From Arctopsyche grandis (Eukaryota > Arthropoda > Insecta > Trichoptera > Hydropsychidae), in assembly GCF_051622035.1 (NCBI RefSeq), contig NC_135367.1:29032001-29096000 (forward strand): a DNA stretch of 64,000 nucleotides. Direction: 5' to 3'. Within the stretch, counting starts at the first letter, position 1, and the number at the start of each line of letters is the position of its first letter. Below the pieces are notes generated by a model. The model did not search any database and was not told the origin of the DNA. It saw only the letters and a program-made list of their open reading frames with translations. The translations under genes were made by a program, and so were the position numbers. Below, one piece after another: positions 51,504 to 63,002 of the stretch.

Positions 51504-52164
51504 CAGGCCCGGCTCGAGGGTAAATGGCGCCTCGAGGCAGATTGCTTTTAGCGCCCTCCCCCTTTTAAATTTTTAAACTATAAATTTCATGAAAGTTCTT
51601 AAAAAATTTTGATGAAGAAATATATATTAAGACAAAAACAAACAAAGGAACGTTTAAACTAAATAAAATACGCATAATTATGAATAAATTCGGTAATGAA
51701 GACATTGATTTACATTCAACAACGAATTGAAGAATTTTAGTGACATTTCGTCTTTCGAATATTATTGGTTAATATATTTAATATCGTGACGCACACCCAT
51801 CTCTGATATATATGTATGTATATATACATACATATGTTTCAGTGGTATCTTTTTATAAAATACAATTCCAAATTAGCATTTGTACCGACGACAGTTTGCT
51901 GTTTTACAAGTTTTATTCGAGAGTCGTTGATATTTCCTGCGTTCTTCTTAAATTATAATATTTTACAATCGGTGTCGTTACTTCGTGTAGAAAAATTAAG
52001 TTGAATATAGAATGTTTTATAAGTTAAAAGAAAGTCAAATTATTATTATTTTTATTTTTTCAATTTTAATAATCAAAAAAAAAAAATGGCAGCGCTTTGC
52101 AGCGCCCCTTGTCTATGGCGCCCTAGGCATATGCCTAGTCTGCTGCACCCTTGAGCCGGCTCTG
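51504..52164. mobile_element. hAT-type element, 661 bp, perfect 8-bp duplication
   Basis: Begins CAGGCCCGGCTCGAGGGT and ends ACCCTTGAGCCGGCTCTG (inverted). It is flanked on both sides by CTTATATG (51496-51503 and 52165-52172). Subterminal GGCGCC/AGCGCC words cluster near both ends. The AT-rich interior has no transposase frame, so it is non-autonomous. It lies in MTA1-like intron 1. Confidence 0.9.
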
Positions 52165-52172
52165 CTTATATG

Positions 52173-53322
52173 TATGTTATATAGTGTGATATATTCCATG
52201 TAATTCTGAAAAAAAAATCAACCTTAACAAGCTTTGCCCGCGCGTGTATGACCCCTGCTGTACACAATTCTCATTTCGGCTTTTTGCACAAGATCTCCCA
52301 TTGAACTAGCATATACACGTATGATTATCATAGGCGGTACCGACTCTCGAGTACATGTCTGGAAGCAGAAAAGGTGAAACCTCGTGGGGTGGATGGAGGT
52401 GATGGTGGTGGTGGTGTTGCTGTTGCTGTCTGGAAGCAAATGAGATCGGATGTCGGAGTCTAAATTGTGATACATGTGTGTAGTGTCGAGAGCAGACAAT
52501 GACCGGTTTAATTGATCCGGTTGTTGCGCGAGGATTTGACGACATTCCGCGGCCGCGAGACCTGGGCCGATGCAGACCGACCCACCTCCCTCTCGCTCTC
52601 CCACCCTCCTCTCCCCGCACTCGAGCCCACCCCTCGTCCACCCCCACCCCCAACCCGCACAGCCCTCCTCACTTTCGGGGCGCTATCGTCCCTCCCCCTT
52701 TCGCCTCCCGTCGCTAGTGGGTGGCGGGTGGGAGACTCGAATCCGTAGTGTTGCGAAGAACGACGCTCGCTGCTACCGAATACAATGATTCGAATTAACT
52801 GCTCTGTCGATGGGTCCGACGTGCGAATGCAATAAGGGTTTATGGGTCTCGTATGAAAGGTACTAAGATCACCGTGTCGATGGTCGCATTTTTGCCTTTG
52901 TTATTTTACGTTGCGTCTTTTTTTTTATTTCGTTCATGTCTGTACTGGGGAGAGCTTGTACGATTTCATGCGTATTGTAAAATGTGGCCTGTGATTTTGC
53001 TTGTTTTTGTTGTTCCTGGTGAGTGTGTACATGTATGTTCTTGGATGAAACCTCGATCGATCGTTTCCGATACTGGGTGCCGTTTTTGTATGCATCTCTG
53101 TCTGATGAAATTCGTCTTTTTGTTTCTTTTGTTCGTTTTTGATTTCAATATACACACACATTGCTGTGGCGTCATTTTTTTTCAATCTGAACATAGAGTT
53201 TATTCAAAATAAATGTTTTTTTTACTTGTCTACCTATACGAAGTATTGTAATCGTGAGTAAGATCGTCCTCGGGATTTCGACTTTAATCGAAATTTAATG
53301 GTTTTTGGTTACAGTAAGATAG
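52173..53322. other. Intron sequence with GC-rich block 52500-52760
   Basis: 52380-52430 holds GGT/GTT triplet repeats. 52500-52760 is GC-rich and C-rich and gives several overlapping low-complexity frames that are not genes. An open frame at 52853-53212 is Phe/Val-rich and T-rich in base composition, with no recognised domain. Confidence 0.4.
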
Positions 53323-53325
53323 TTA

Positions 53326-53500
53326 GGGCCGGCCCGCACCGCTCAACTCGCGAACAACTTGGTTGAGGGCGACCAGACCAATGCATTCAGGTAGATAGGA
53401 CATGCCACACCCGTCAACTTGTTTTTCGTACACATTTCCATACATTTTTTCGTGTCGCGCGACTAGTCGGTCGACAAAGTTGCACGATGCGGCCCGGCCC
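53326..53500. mobile_element. Harbinger-like MITE, 175 bp, TTA duplication
   Basis: The left end GGGCCGGCCCGCACCG and right end CGATGCGGCCCGGCCC are inverted with small gaps. TTA flanks both sides (53323-53325 and 53501-53503), the usual target of PIF/Harbinger elements. Non-coding. Confidence 0.75.
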
Positions 53501-53598
53501 TTAGAGGGACATTGGCCCTATGTTGAGGGCTAGATTGACTTTAAAACGAGCTTAAAAAATCCTTCTATCAATTTGAATTTCGAAAATTACACTAATAA

Positions 53599-53882
53599 GG
53601 GCAAAATCACACAGCGATGCACATGGCACGTGGTTTTTTTTAGATACTTTTTAACAAGCGAAAAAAATGGGCCGTGCCTTGCTCATATTCATGGAACGCC
53701 CAGTACGCTCCGCCCCAAAATGACCCTCTGTAGTTTTCGGTAAATTTTTTTTCCTTGTATTTTTTTTGCTTGCTTGACAATGATCGATAACGGTGTATCC
53801 CGTATTTGAAGAAATGTAGGAAACCACCCACAGCGGCGAGCCATGCACCCGACGTGCCGTTCTTCCTTGTGTGCTTTCGCCC
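53599..53882. mobile_element. Harbinger-like MITE M3, complete
   Basis: Ends GGGCAAAATCACACAG and GTGTGCTTTCGCCC are inverted. TAA flanks both sides (53596-53598 and 53883-53885). It is the inverted counterpart of M1 and M5: GGAACGCCCAGTACGC, GTGTATCCCGTATTTGAAGA and GAGCCATGCACCCGACGTGC read in the opposite sense. 284 bp, no coding frame. Confidence 0.8.
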
Positions 53883-55862
53883 TAAATGTGTCAAATAATT
53901 GGGGTGTTTAGAAATTGTAGTAAAGAATTCTTGTATTTTGAATGATGAAACTTTATTCTTATAAATAGTTTCAAATATAGACAGTTTTCTATTTGGCAAA
54001 CAAATTTTTCAATATTTGGCAACCAAATTCAATAATTAAAAATTTTATGCTATTTGTTTAAATCCTGGAAAGTTTGAAAAATGGTATCAGTCATATTTTA
54101 ATCACAAATTCTTAAGGTAGAATTTGAAATAGAATATGTATCTATTTGTTTGTATAATTATAATCGTTCTAATACCACCGTGATTCGGCATTGGAACGAC
54201 ATAATATTCAGAGAAAAAAAAATACCTAGGCGGCAATAACTTGCCTTGGGGTCATGATTTCCCAGATACCAAATTTCTAGAAAGTGCTTCCTCTAATGCA
54301 TTGTAAAATCAATTATAGAGTCACATTAGTTCGAAATGTTGAATAACGATTGCATTATATTATCTTATTGGTTAGATGTATTAGCGGTTTTAAGACACAA
54401 TTGAGGCTATTGCGAAGCAACGTTTAAGTCCCTCCGCAGCATCACGTTGACCTTTCCTTTAGGAGTCGGCCCTTTGAGCCCCTGGCAGTGAGTTGTAGTG
54501 TATTATTTCGGTTTTTACTATCGAATTCTGCGTGTTTGGCTTCAATTTAGCATCGGCGTCGATTTTGCACTTGCACTTTGTGCGACCTTGACATAGTCTC
54601 TCCGAACGGGGTTGGAAAAAGTGGAGGCATCTGTTAGCGCGGTTAAAACTGCTTCGGAAAGTCAGTGTGTACGTATCAGATTACGATCAGGTTGCATTCT
54701 GCGGTCTAAACTGGAATTTTTTTGTGCGTGTGTGTATATTTGTTATCGCGCGTCTTTTCATGGAATTGATTTTTTGGCGTTATCTGTATTTTCTACAGTT
54801 GCCTATTTGTATATATCCGTTTTTAAGATAAGAATACCCATGTAGCTTTGCGCAGCTTAACGAAAAGTTGTCCTGTCCTGTCTGCGTTGCGTCAATTTAT
54901 ACCAACACATAAAGGTGTGTTTCCGTAGGCTGCGACGTCGTTCTATAAATCTTGTATTTACCCGATTGTCTTGAAATGCTGAAAGGTTTATTGATCAATG
55001 TCGCTATTAATGCTTCTTAATGTAAAAAAAAAACTTTTTTATATTGCATTCGCTTTCGGCTAACTTTCTATTTTTATCGAGTGTAAGTTATTAAATCGAA
55101 TAACATTGAACTTGAAAAATCCGCACATGGGAAAAGCCAACATATATTTATTTATTTAATTTAATTTATTATTTTATAATAATCGGTTATCTAATGGCTA
55201 GTTTTACAAATAAAACACAACTTCAAAGTTGATTGTAATTGGGACAAATTCATTGCCGGTGAAACGATTCTAGGCTGCGTCTAAACAGGGGGTTCCAAAT
55301 GTTTGAATATCGAACGGTAGCTTTAAATTATTTATTTGTAGTTTTAAGGTCACGATATTATTAAAATTTTAAGAGAATCATAATTTGGAACATCAAATAG
55401 AACTAAATGTGCTGTAGATTGATTGAAAATAAATTCGTATAAAAAGTATTCGGCTTGGAACCCGTAATCTAAACACATGTTCTTATTTTTATGTTATTTC
55501 ATTTAGAAGATTTGTTAAAATTGAAAAATACAGGAAAAGATTGTAGTTTGTATGTGCCCACGTGCGTAATTTTCTGTTACCGGTTTTATCGTACATGACG
55601 TATTAGGTTAGTTTTTCATTTGCCGCTGTGTAACATTACTCAATGATGCGACCCAGAACTTTTCGCTCGTCATCTGAAATTTTTCATATTTCATATTATT
55701 TGATTGTTTTCTTCGGCGACATTTGTCGGTTGACTTGACTTGTATCCACAACGAGGAAAAAAATGGCGTTTCCAAGAGTTTTGACAAATCACTGTTAAAT
55801 TTTCGTTCACTGGACCGGTTTCGCGTCGTCGATTGTACGCGTGTACGCTAATTGTCATCGCT
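53883..55862. other. Intron sequence, nothing recognised
   Basis: AT-rich. 55145-55175 is a run of TTTATTTATTTAATTTAATT that could be the reversed tail of a LINE insertion whose body lies to the right. No coding frame is recognised. Confidence 0.35.
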
Positions 55863-56370
55863 CTCATTGAATCCGTTCGGAGCAAAGCGCACAAAATCGA
55901 AATACTGTCCAGAAGGTGGATAGGTGGATAGATGATGATGATGATGATGCACGTTCGTTCCATGTTTTGGCGGTGGGTCGCGAGACGTCGTACCAGCTGA
56001 GCCGCGGCAGTGGCACTGACGCTGATGCTGACGCCGCAACATCAGTGACGCCAATGCCAACACCAACACCGACGACGGCAACGTCAGCGGCCCCTCGTCC
56101 AGGCCGTTGACCTGCCTGGCCCACTGACAGACAGACAGACAGACATCGCATTCGGGAACGTCGAATGCCGTGTGATCTCCGACAGAGAGACGAGACACCG
56201 CCTCTCATCCTCGCCACCGACTGACTCCTCGTGGATGGTAGCCCCTCGCAAAGTTCAAGGTCAAAATCTAGAGCGAACGTCCAAAGATGCTGCATTGAAA
56301 GCGATCCAACATCCGGATGTGTCCGGCTGCTGCTGCGTAACCCAGGACTTTTTCTTTGGACGTCTGTAAC
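55863..56370. other. GC-rich intronic block with short repeats
   Basis: (GAT)n at about 55932-55949, a CTGACGCC/CCAACACC-rich run at 56015-56075 and (CAGA)n at about 56126-56144. Overlapping frames on both strands only translate repeats. The block could be an intronic regulatory region; no direct support. Confidence 0.4.
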
Positions 56371-56459
56371 GATCGCTTTACCTGTTGTGTAAACATGGCT
56401 TCCGATCTGTTGAGATTGTGTATTTCACGAGAATGAGGAACACTTTAGTTTATTCGTTT

Positions 56460-56900
56460 ACTAGTGTTGTGCCCGTTGATTTCAACTGGTGCCTTCGGAA
56501 AGGAATTGATACACGAATTAAAATAGAATTATGACTAATAATAACAACAAAGTGCAAAAGTCAATTTTTCTTCGTTTTGAGAAATATTTCGCGAGACATT
56601 AAATATATTGTTATGGGTATGGTATTTTTAAACAATATTTAAAAATACTGTTGGCCTGTAATACGTTTATTTTGCTCTTCCGGGATTCTGGACATATCGG
56701 ATTAAAATAAGTGATAACATTTTATGAATTGAGTCAAACAGAAAGTGGTTTTTGGGACTGAAAATTGGACTTCCAAATATAACGGCTAAATTTTCGGAAT
56801 CGTGTATCGAAATCTTCGTCATAAAATATTAGATTTTTTCGATTACGTAATGGATTTACGAACGAACGAACGAAAACGCCAAAACACTTTATATTCCCGC
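56460..56900. repeat. Dispersed repeat R4, copy 3 (longest)
   Basis: Begins near CTAGTGTTGTGCCCGTTGAT and extends through GTCAAACAGAAAGTGG and ATTACGTAATGGATTTACG to CGAACGAACGAACGAAAACG. The middle matches 14415-14545 and the latter half matches 47185-47340. Non-coding, class unknown. Confidence 0.6.
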
Positions 56901-57169
56901 TCCCGCGCTTTTATAGTACGGCGAGCGTTATCTCAGACAAACATACACACAGAATAGCGAAATTATATACATAATACACTGTTTTTTTTTAAGTAACAAC
57001 CAAAACCAAAGACTTCTTTCTCATGTATGACCAACTCAAACAATAAAATATGAAAAATCAATACAAAAAATAACATTTTGAAGTTATTTCTGAATTAGTC
57101 CTGTCGGATGTCAAACCAAACGCTTTAGTCTATTAGTTGTTTTGGAAAGTTTGGCAACTTAACCAGCAA

Positions 57170-57250
57170 CATTAATCAGTGGTTAGCATGTAATGCTTTC
57201 GATTGGGTGGTCACAGGTTCTATCCCTGGCTTTGTTTTACTGGCCAGGTC
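57170..57250 (+). mobile_element. SINE head fragment (tRNA-like), copy 3
   Basis: AGTGGTTAGCATGTAATGC and GGTTCTATCCCTGG resemble degenerate A and B boxes. CTGGCCAGGTCTTGTAT matches the segment after the B box in the 17.2 kb copy. The rest of the SINE is replaced by the reversed LINE tail starting near 57255. Confidence 0.5.
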
Positions 57251-57254
57251 TTGT

Positions 57255-57500
57255 ATATTATTTATGTATTTATTACAATTTTACCATAGTGACATTATAG
57301 AGTAGTTCCAAGTCGTCACTATGAAGAAAAAAAATATATATATAATATATATGCAGTAAGATGAAAATCAAATAAAATACGAAATAAGCATAAATATAAA
57401 ACAAATATAAAAATAGAACATTCTACGATCCCAAATTAAACAATCCCTTAACCGGATCAGTATATTTTAGATTAAACTAATCCAAACTAATAGAAAGCCG
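57255..57500 (-). mobile_element. Reversed LINE 3' end with stem-loop
   Basis: On the minus strand a stem CATAGTGAC (57323-57315) and GTCACTATG (57293-57285) encloses a 21-base loop. It is followed by AATAAATACATAAATAA, the same layout as the LINE at 50.65 kb. About 175 bases of AT-rich body precede it. It is inserted in the SINE head at 57170-57250. The upstream limit is a guess. Confidence 0.5.
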
Positions 57501-58844
57501 GTTGAGGAGCTGGACTTGAGCTTGTGTATTGACTCCATGGTCGATTGTTTTCTTTCAGAGTTTTCCATTTTATCTGATTTATCTATCTCTCACAATATTC
57601 TAGTTTACAGCATCTCATAATTTGTTTATATATAAAAGTTCTGCAAAAATTTGTCCATAATGTCTCTGTGATGACTAATGTTTAATGATTGATGTTTGTA
57701 ATTGGCCTTTAAATAATGTGTTAGTAAAAAGGGTGTATACCTGTATAAATGTCGCTTTATATTGATATTGAGCTTTATATCATTGATATTACATTGAGAT
57801 ATAATGTTATATTGAGATATAATGCTATTTTTTTATTTATTTTATTTTATTTAAATAGGCACACATACAGAATAAAATATAAAAAGAAAGTTGTATAATG
57901 GCACAAAAAATAATAATAAACATAAATAAAAATATTATATTCCATTTACAGTGAGCACCACATGGTGATATAAAAAAGTAAAATTACAAAAAAATCAAGA
58001 TTTAAAAAAAAAGAAAAGAAACAAAGTAAAAAAAAAGAAAAAGGAAAAGAAAGACTGAGATATAATGTTATATTGAGATATAATGTTATATTGAGCCATG
58101 TCACTGTTTTAATTTTAACGAATTTTTTAATGCAGTCGAGGCTAATACAAAAAAAATCAATAAGCACAAGGATTGAAAGGGTTGTAGGTTGACATAAATG
58201 AAAATATTTATTATTTTGATTAATTTTAATTAGAAATGAGGTCGCGTCACCCACACTGAAACATCATTTAGTAATCGATCGGATCTGTTGTTGAAGTGTT
58301 TGTTTGTTTGTTGTTTTTTTCATCCCACGCTCACGTATTGTTCTGCTTTGGCTCCCTTGACATTCGTAGGAAAACCTTCGCGGCACGTTTGCGAGTCAGG
58401 GTCGACGTTTTGTTCGTCGCATGCGTTCTGAAAATCTATCGTTCTGCAAATCTATTTTCGCATGCAGGTGCTTAGAATATAAAAAGTTACGCTATAAATG
58501 TCATGTGAATTATTATTCAAATGAATCGGCAGGTGTTACTCCCGTAATTTGAATGTTACCTCACACACGCTAATTGTAAGCGGCCATTAGAACGTTGCAA
58601 ACCGCGTTTAACTGATCTGTATATGTATTGCTTTCGAATCAAAAATTTTCGAAACTTGTACTTTCTACAATTCATTATAGTGTAGCACCTCGATTATCCG
58701 GATCACACATGCTGATTTTGCAATGTTTTGCATAACACGTGGTGAATAGTAAAAGTATCGCGTCCTTATAGCGCAAAAGCGGTAACTCGAAACAAAATTG
58801 TTCAGAGCAGCGTTTTAAATAGCCATGTGTTTTTCGTTAATGGC
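57501..58844. other. Intron sequence with interrupted GAGATATAATGTTATATT repeat
   Basis: The unit GAGATATAATGTTATATT occurs at about 57797-57825 and again at 58057-58095. Between them is a T-rich to A-rich insert (about 57828-58055) that may be another reversed LINE tail. No gene is supported; the 102-codon minus-strand frame at 57946-58254 is low-complexity. Confidence 0.4.
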
Positions 58845-58849
58845 ACAGA

Positions 58850-59097
58850 CACACTGAGGTACGCGGTAGGTGTTTTTTTAATATATAGTTTGCACATGTA
58901 AAAAACGCGAGCATGGCTGGTCTACGCTATGACACCCTTGCCAAAAATCCTTATATTTGATAGTGATCGATAACGGTCATATTTGAAAGAATTTAGGAAA
59001 AACTTGAAAAAACCCCGGCCGTGTGAGATATGCATATCTTCACCACATGAGGCCAAAAACGCGCCCGAGCCGTATGATTCAGTGTGTTTGCGCCTTA
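58850..59097. mobile_element. Harbinger-like MITE M4, diverged
   Basis: Left end GGCACAGACACACTGAGGTA and right end GATTCAGTGTGTTTGCGCC are inverted. TTA follows the right end and TTAA precedes the left. The core TGATCGATAACGGTCATAT matches the same core in M3. Non-coding. Confidence 0.65.
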
Positions 59098-59227
59098 CTG
59101 TTTCGAAGACTAGACCTTTATTTGGCCATCTAAAATAATAAAAATGCGATAATATTTTTGCCAGGGCTGTAAAATAAATTACACGACAAATGTCAAATCG
59201 ACATTCAATGTCAAATTAACATCAGCG

Positions 59228-59448
59228 TTCGCCCGGCAAATCAAACGTCAAACAGGTTGCCAGTAACAAAAATAAAATTTGACGTTTCAGTGAAATCATT
59301 ACATTTTCACTGGGTAATCGTAATATCTTAGCAGCCGACACTTATTTATTTAAGGGTTAAGTTAGGGTTGGCCTTATTATTCATTTTAGACTTTATTATT
59401 TTATTTTTGTTACTGGTAACCCATTTGACGTTTGATTTGCCCGGCGAA
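59228..59448. mobile_element. 221-bp MITE with about 48-bp inverted ends
   Basis: The left arm 59228-59276 (TTCGCCCGGCAAATCAAACG and onward) is inverted in the right arm 59401-59448, with GTTACTGGTAACCCATTTGA mirroring CAAACAGGTTGCCAGTAAC. No clear target duplication; superfamily unknown. Non-coding. Confidence 0.75.
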
Positions 59449-62394
59449 AAACGTATATGTCCTGCGAGCGGACATACCTAGAGAGGGGCATCATTTTTAT
59501 TTTTCAGGCCGATAAATGTTACCCATAAAAATCTCGGTGGCCGTTACTGCATCGAAAATGACGTGAGCGAAAGTCGAAAGATAGAAGTTTTTCGCGATTT
59601 TTCTGACAATATGTGAAATAGTCCGTTTACCATACATACACGGGTGTATACACATATGTACATACATATATGTATATAGTACCGTTTACCATGCGTACAT
59701 TCTTTTCGATCTTTCGACTTCCGATGCAGTGACCCAGACCCAAAAAATCTCTCCTCCCGCCTTTTTTTAATTTATTTTTTCTCTTTTCTGGATTTTCTTT
59801 TATTATTTTTCTATATTTAAAAAATTCTTACAGAAAAAAAATCATAATATTTGTTAAAGAGTGGTAGGCGAATGGACTCACTCATATAAGGAGTTTTATA
59901 GGTCTACATTGTTGACATAAATAAAAAAAATTACTAGTTTTTTGCCTGTAATTTTAACGTGTGGTTTTGTTAATCGATTAAGGGATTTGAAATTAACTTT
60001 TTATTTCCAAAATAATGGAACGTTGTATTTGAAATTTTTTCAATGTGCTCTCATAGAATATGAAAACTGGAATAAAATTGCAAATGAGTGTTTTCACGTA
60101 GCTGATTAAAAAAGGCCAAAGCGTATACTATGCGCTACCAAAGTAACACTTACGCACAATCCACTACAGGTAATAAAAACCTTGTAAAAAGTTCGGATTG
60201 TGGAGGGATTCATAAAGAGGAAGTCCCACTTGGTGCAATGTTTCCTGACGCCGATGTAACCATCAAAACAATATACTTTACCGTCCGTAAAGAAGTTTTA
60301 CTTCGATGATCTGAACTAATATTTGGTGGTCTATTATGAGAAAGCGCGATCGACTCTCGGCCGGTTTTTTTTTTTAATAACCGGATCATTTCAATACGGA
60401 TAATCGATCTTGTACTGTATTATAAAAGCGTCCATCGTCGTAAGTTACACGCTGCATTGGTGACCGACCGTTATGAGATCTTCTCGCATAGCCAATGAGT
60501 GTTCTATGTAGTGTAGCACGTAGAATATATATATAATTTTCGTTTTTTAATGGTTACGCAAAGGCATTTGAGAGCGAGCGGGTCATTAGACTCCTCAAGG
60601 TTCATCGCCGATTTTCGTATACCACTGAGTATGTATAACGAATGCATCAAATCTAATTAACCAATTGTTGATACCGCCATTTTTGTTTGGAGTGTTGCGC
60701 AATTCATATATACATATGTATCTACATCCATATTTCTTCGAAAAGGCTCTTGTGTGTGTGTGTGTGTGTGTGTATGAGCTCTTTGCTCCAATAGTTTCGA
60801 TCCCTTTCGTGTATGCGTCTCCGTTATCTTTTGGTAGTATTGATTCAATCTTACCTCCTCCCGATTTGCGTCTTTCGCTTGCATTTTTCTTTTCTTTTCG
60901 TTGTACTTGTGTAATTGTCGTGCGTGTGACGAAATTCGCATGAAGTGTTCGATCGTTGCGATAAAGCGCACGCACGCAAGCAAGTGCCAAAAACACGTAT
61001 GCGTTATATGTAGGATTTGAATGTAAGTACGTATTTACTTTCAGTTTGGAGCAGGCTATATCGGTTGTGTTGCTTTGGATTGTTATTAGAATTTTTCAAA
61101 AGTGGAATTTTCGGTGTTATTATCTTTTTGTCTACTTTTGGAACAAGCGATGAAATTGTCAAATATAACTTCTTTCCAATTCGATTAATTTTGTGTATTG
61201 TGATGGTATTTTGAACTTAGAAACCATATTAAATATATTAATATGAAGATTAAATCCGATTCCGTGACACAAAAAGATGAATTAAAATAACACATACCAA
61301 AAATCACATCAATTGTACTTGTATTATTGATAACTTTCGACAATGCCTAGAACAAATTGGTCGAAATTAATGCATACATTAAGCACATGTTCGAAATGAT
61401 CATATGCTTTACCATTTTCTTTTTTTGCTAGTAAGTTGACTCCTTTTACATCCACAGCTTGTTAGTTTTGAGTGCATATATTAAGTATGTAGAAAAATGC
61501 TTCATTTAGATTCGTGCGAAAAATGCTTAATTTAAGTTTGCGATTAATCGCGTTTGAATACACGTATTTATTCGATGATTAATGACTCCATATTTACTCC
61601 TATGTATTATAAAACTTTTTGTTTCGTAAGTTAAATGTGAGTTATCTCTGGTTATACGTTGTTCGATATATTTTGGTTTAGTTCTCTTCCTTTACTCATG
61701 TAAGCTACTTCAGGAGTTCAGCTCATCAGTCGTCTGTGGGTTTTTTTTTCTTCATAATTCTCAATTTTGTTAAGATTTATTGCTGCACCAGATGGCAATG
61801 TCTGTCAAAAGTGAAGAGGCAACATTTGAAATCATGAACTCGTACAACATGTAGCGCCGATTGCTACACCTCAACACGGTACACGTATGTGGAAGAATGC
61901 GGTCACGACAGCGTGTCGAACAAAGTGCACAGTTTTTATTTAATTTTTTTTTTAATTATGGAAATTTTTTTTCGAGTCGACAGAACGCATCTCGCGTTAT
62001 CTCGCGCCCAGTCAGAGCGAAGAAAGCACCGAATGTGGCCATAACAAACAGGGTTGTTCAACGACAGTATTGATTACCAAGGTTGGCGCCCCGCGGGTGG
62101 TACCCTCCCCCCTCTGAGGGGGTATGGGAGGGTTGGAAGGGTGTTCCTAGGGGGTGGCGTGGGCTAACTGTGGATACCCCTACTTTAATTTACGTCTTTT
62201 CCTTTGTGGTACACCTTTTTGTAGCCATTTGCTAATTAATACCGTGCGCGACCGCCCAATGAAATTTATTCGCGCCATGTGTGAGTGTTTGTAGGTATGT
62301 ATATATGTATATATGTGCCATTGGTTTTCGCTTTCTTTCTCCGCGTGTTTTTTTTTTTACTTGGATTTTGATGGTTGTGCGTTTGGTTTTGCAG
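59449..62394. other. 3' part of MTA1-like intron 1, nothing recognised
   Basis: (GT)n at about 60751-60773 and TACATA-type simple sequence are present. Overlapping short frames near 60600-61000 only translate the GT repeat. The intron ends in a T-rich tract (62346-62360) and GCAG at 62391-62394, a good acceptor. Confidence 0.45.
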
Positions 62395-62556
62395 ATTGTG
62401 TGTATTTCGAGACCTCCTCGACGTCGCCGTACCAAATCCGGCGGATAGAGGAGCTGAACAAGACAGCGTCCGGCAACGTGGAGGCTAAGGTCATGTGCTT
62501 CTACCGGCGGAGGGACTTACCCAGTCCCCTTATACAGCTAGCTGATAAGCACCAAA
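62395..62556 (+). CDS. MTA1-like: MTA1-like NuRD subunit, coding exon 2 (gene continues)
   Basis: The 162 bases complete the codon split from exon 1 and read [39 protein letters not shown] and [14 protein letters not shown]. This follows the N-terminal BAH domain of MTA proteins almost residue by residue. It is bounded by GCAG and by the donor A/GTGAGT at 62557. Together with exon 1 it gives about 63 residues. The rest of the BAH, ELM2, SANT and GATA zinc finger regions must lie beyond the window, so the gene is partial here. The plus-strand open frame continues past the donor but is intronic. Confidence 0.93.
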
Positions 62557-62714
62557 GTGAGTATTCTGTTGTGCTTTGTGTCGATGGGGTGGTTCTGTCG
62601 GTTGAACACAAGGGTGTCGATGTTCGCGTGCTGAACTTGGCGGCTGATACTTTTTTCTGTGTAAAATGTTTGTACCATTTTGGATTAGGGCACAATGCGC
62701 GCGTGGAGACATGG

Positions 62715-62999
62715 GGGTGAAATCACACAGGGAAGAATGGCACGTCGTGTGCATGGCTCCCCGCTGTGGGTGATCTCTAACATTTCTTAAATTATGGGAT
62801 ACACCGTTATTTATCACTGTCAAGATACACCGTTATTGATAAAAACAAGAATATAATTTTACCGAAAACGCTCCAGGGGGTCATTTTGTCCGTGCTGGGC
62901 GTTCCATGAATATGTGCAAGGCACGGCCCATTTTTTTTCGCACGTTTAAAACTATGTAAAAAAAAACCCTGTGTCACGTTCATCGCTGTGTTTTCGCCC
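62715..62999. mobile_element. Harbinger-like MITE M5
   Basis: Begins GGGTGAAATCACACAGGGA and ends GCTGTGTTTTCGCCC followed by TTA. The interior matches M1: GGCACGTCGTGTGCATGGCT, GGGATACACCGTTAT and TGCTGGGCGTTCCATGAATA (also in M3). The left TTA is lost. It is inserted in intron 2 of the MTA1-like gene, about 160 bases after exon 2. Confidence 0.7.
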
Positions 63000-63002
63000 T
63001 TA

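Noticed and set aside
52853..53212. 119-codon Phe/Val-rich frame resembling a membrane protein
   Set aside because: Hydrophobic character follows from T-rich base composition; no conserved motif, and no splice or promoter support.
55848..56369. Minus- and plus-strand frames of up to 143 codons
   Set aside because: They translate GAT, CAGA and GACGCC repeats; no recognisable protein.
60595..60996. 133-codon minus-strand frame
   Set aside because: Contains the translated GT microsatellite (THTHTHT) and no domain.
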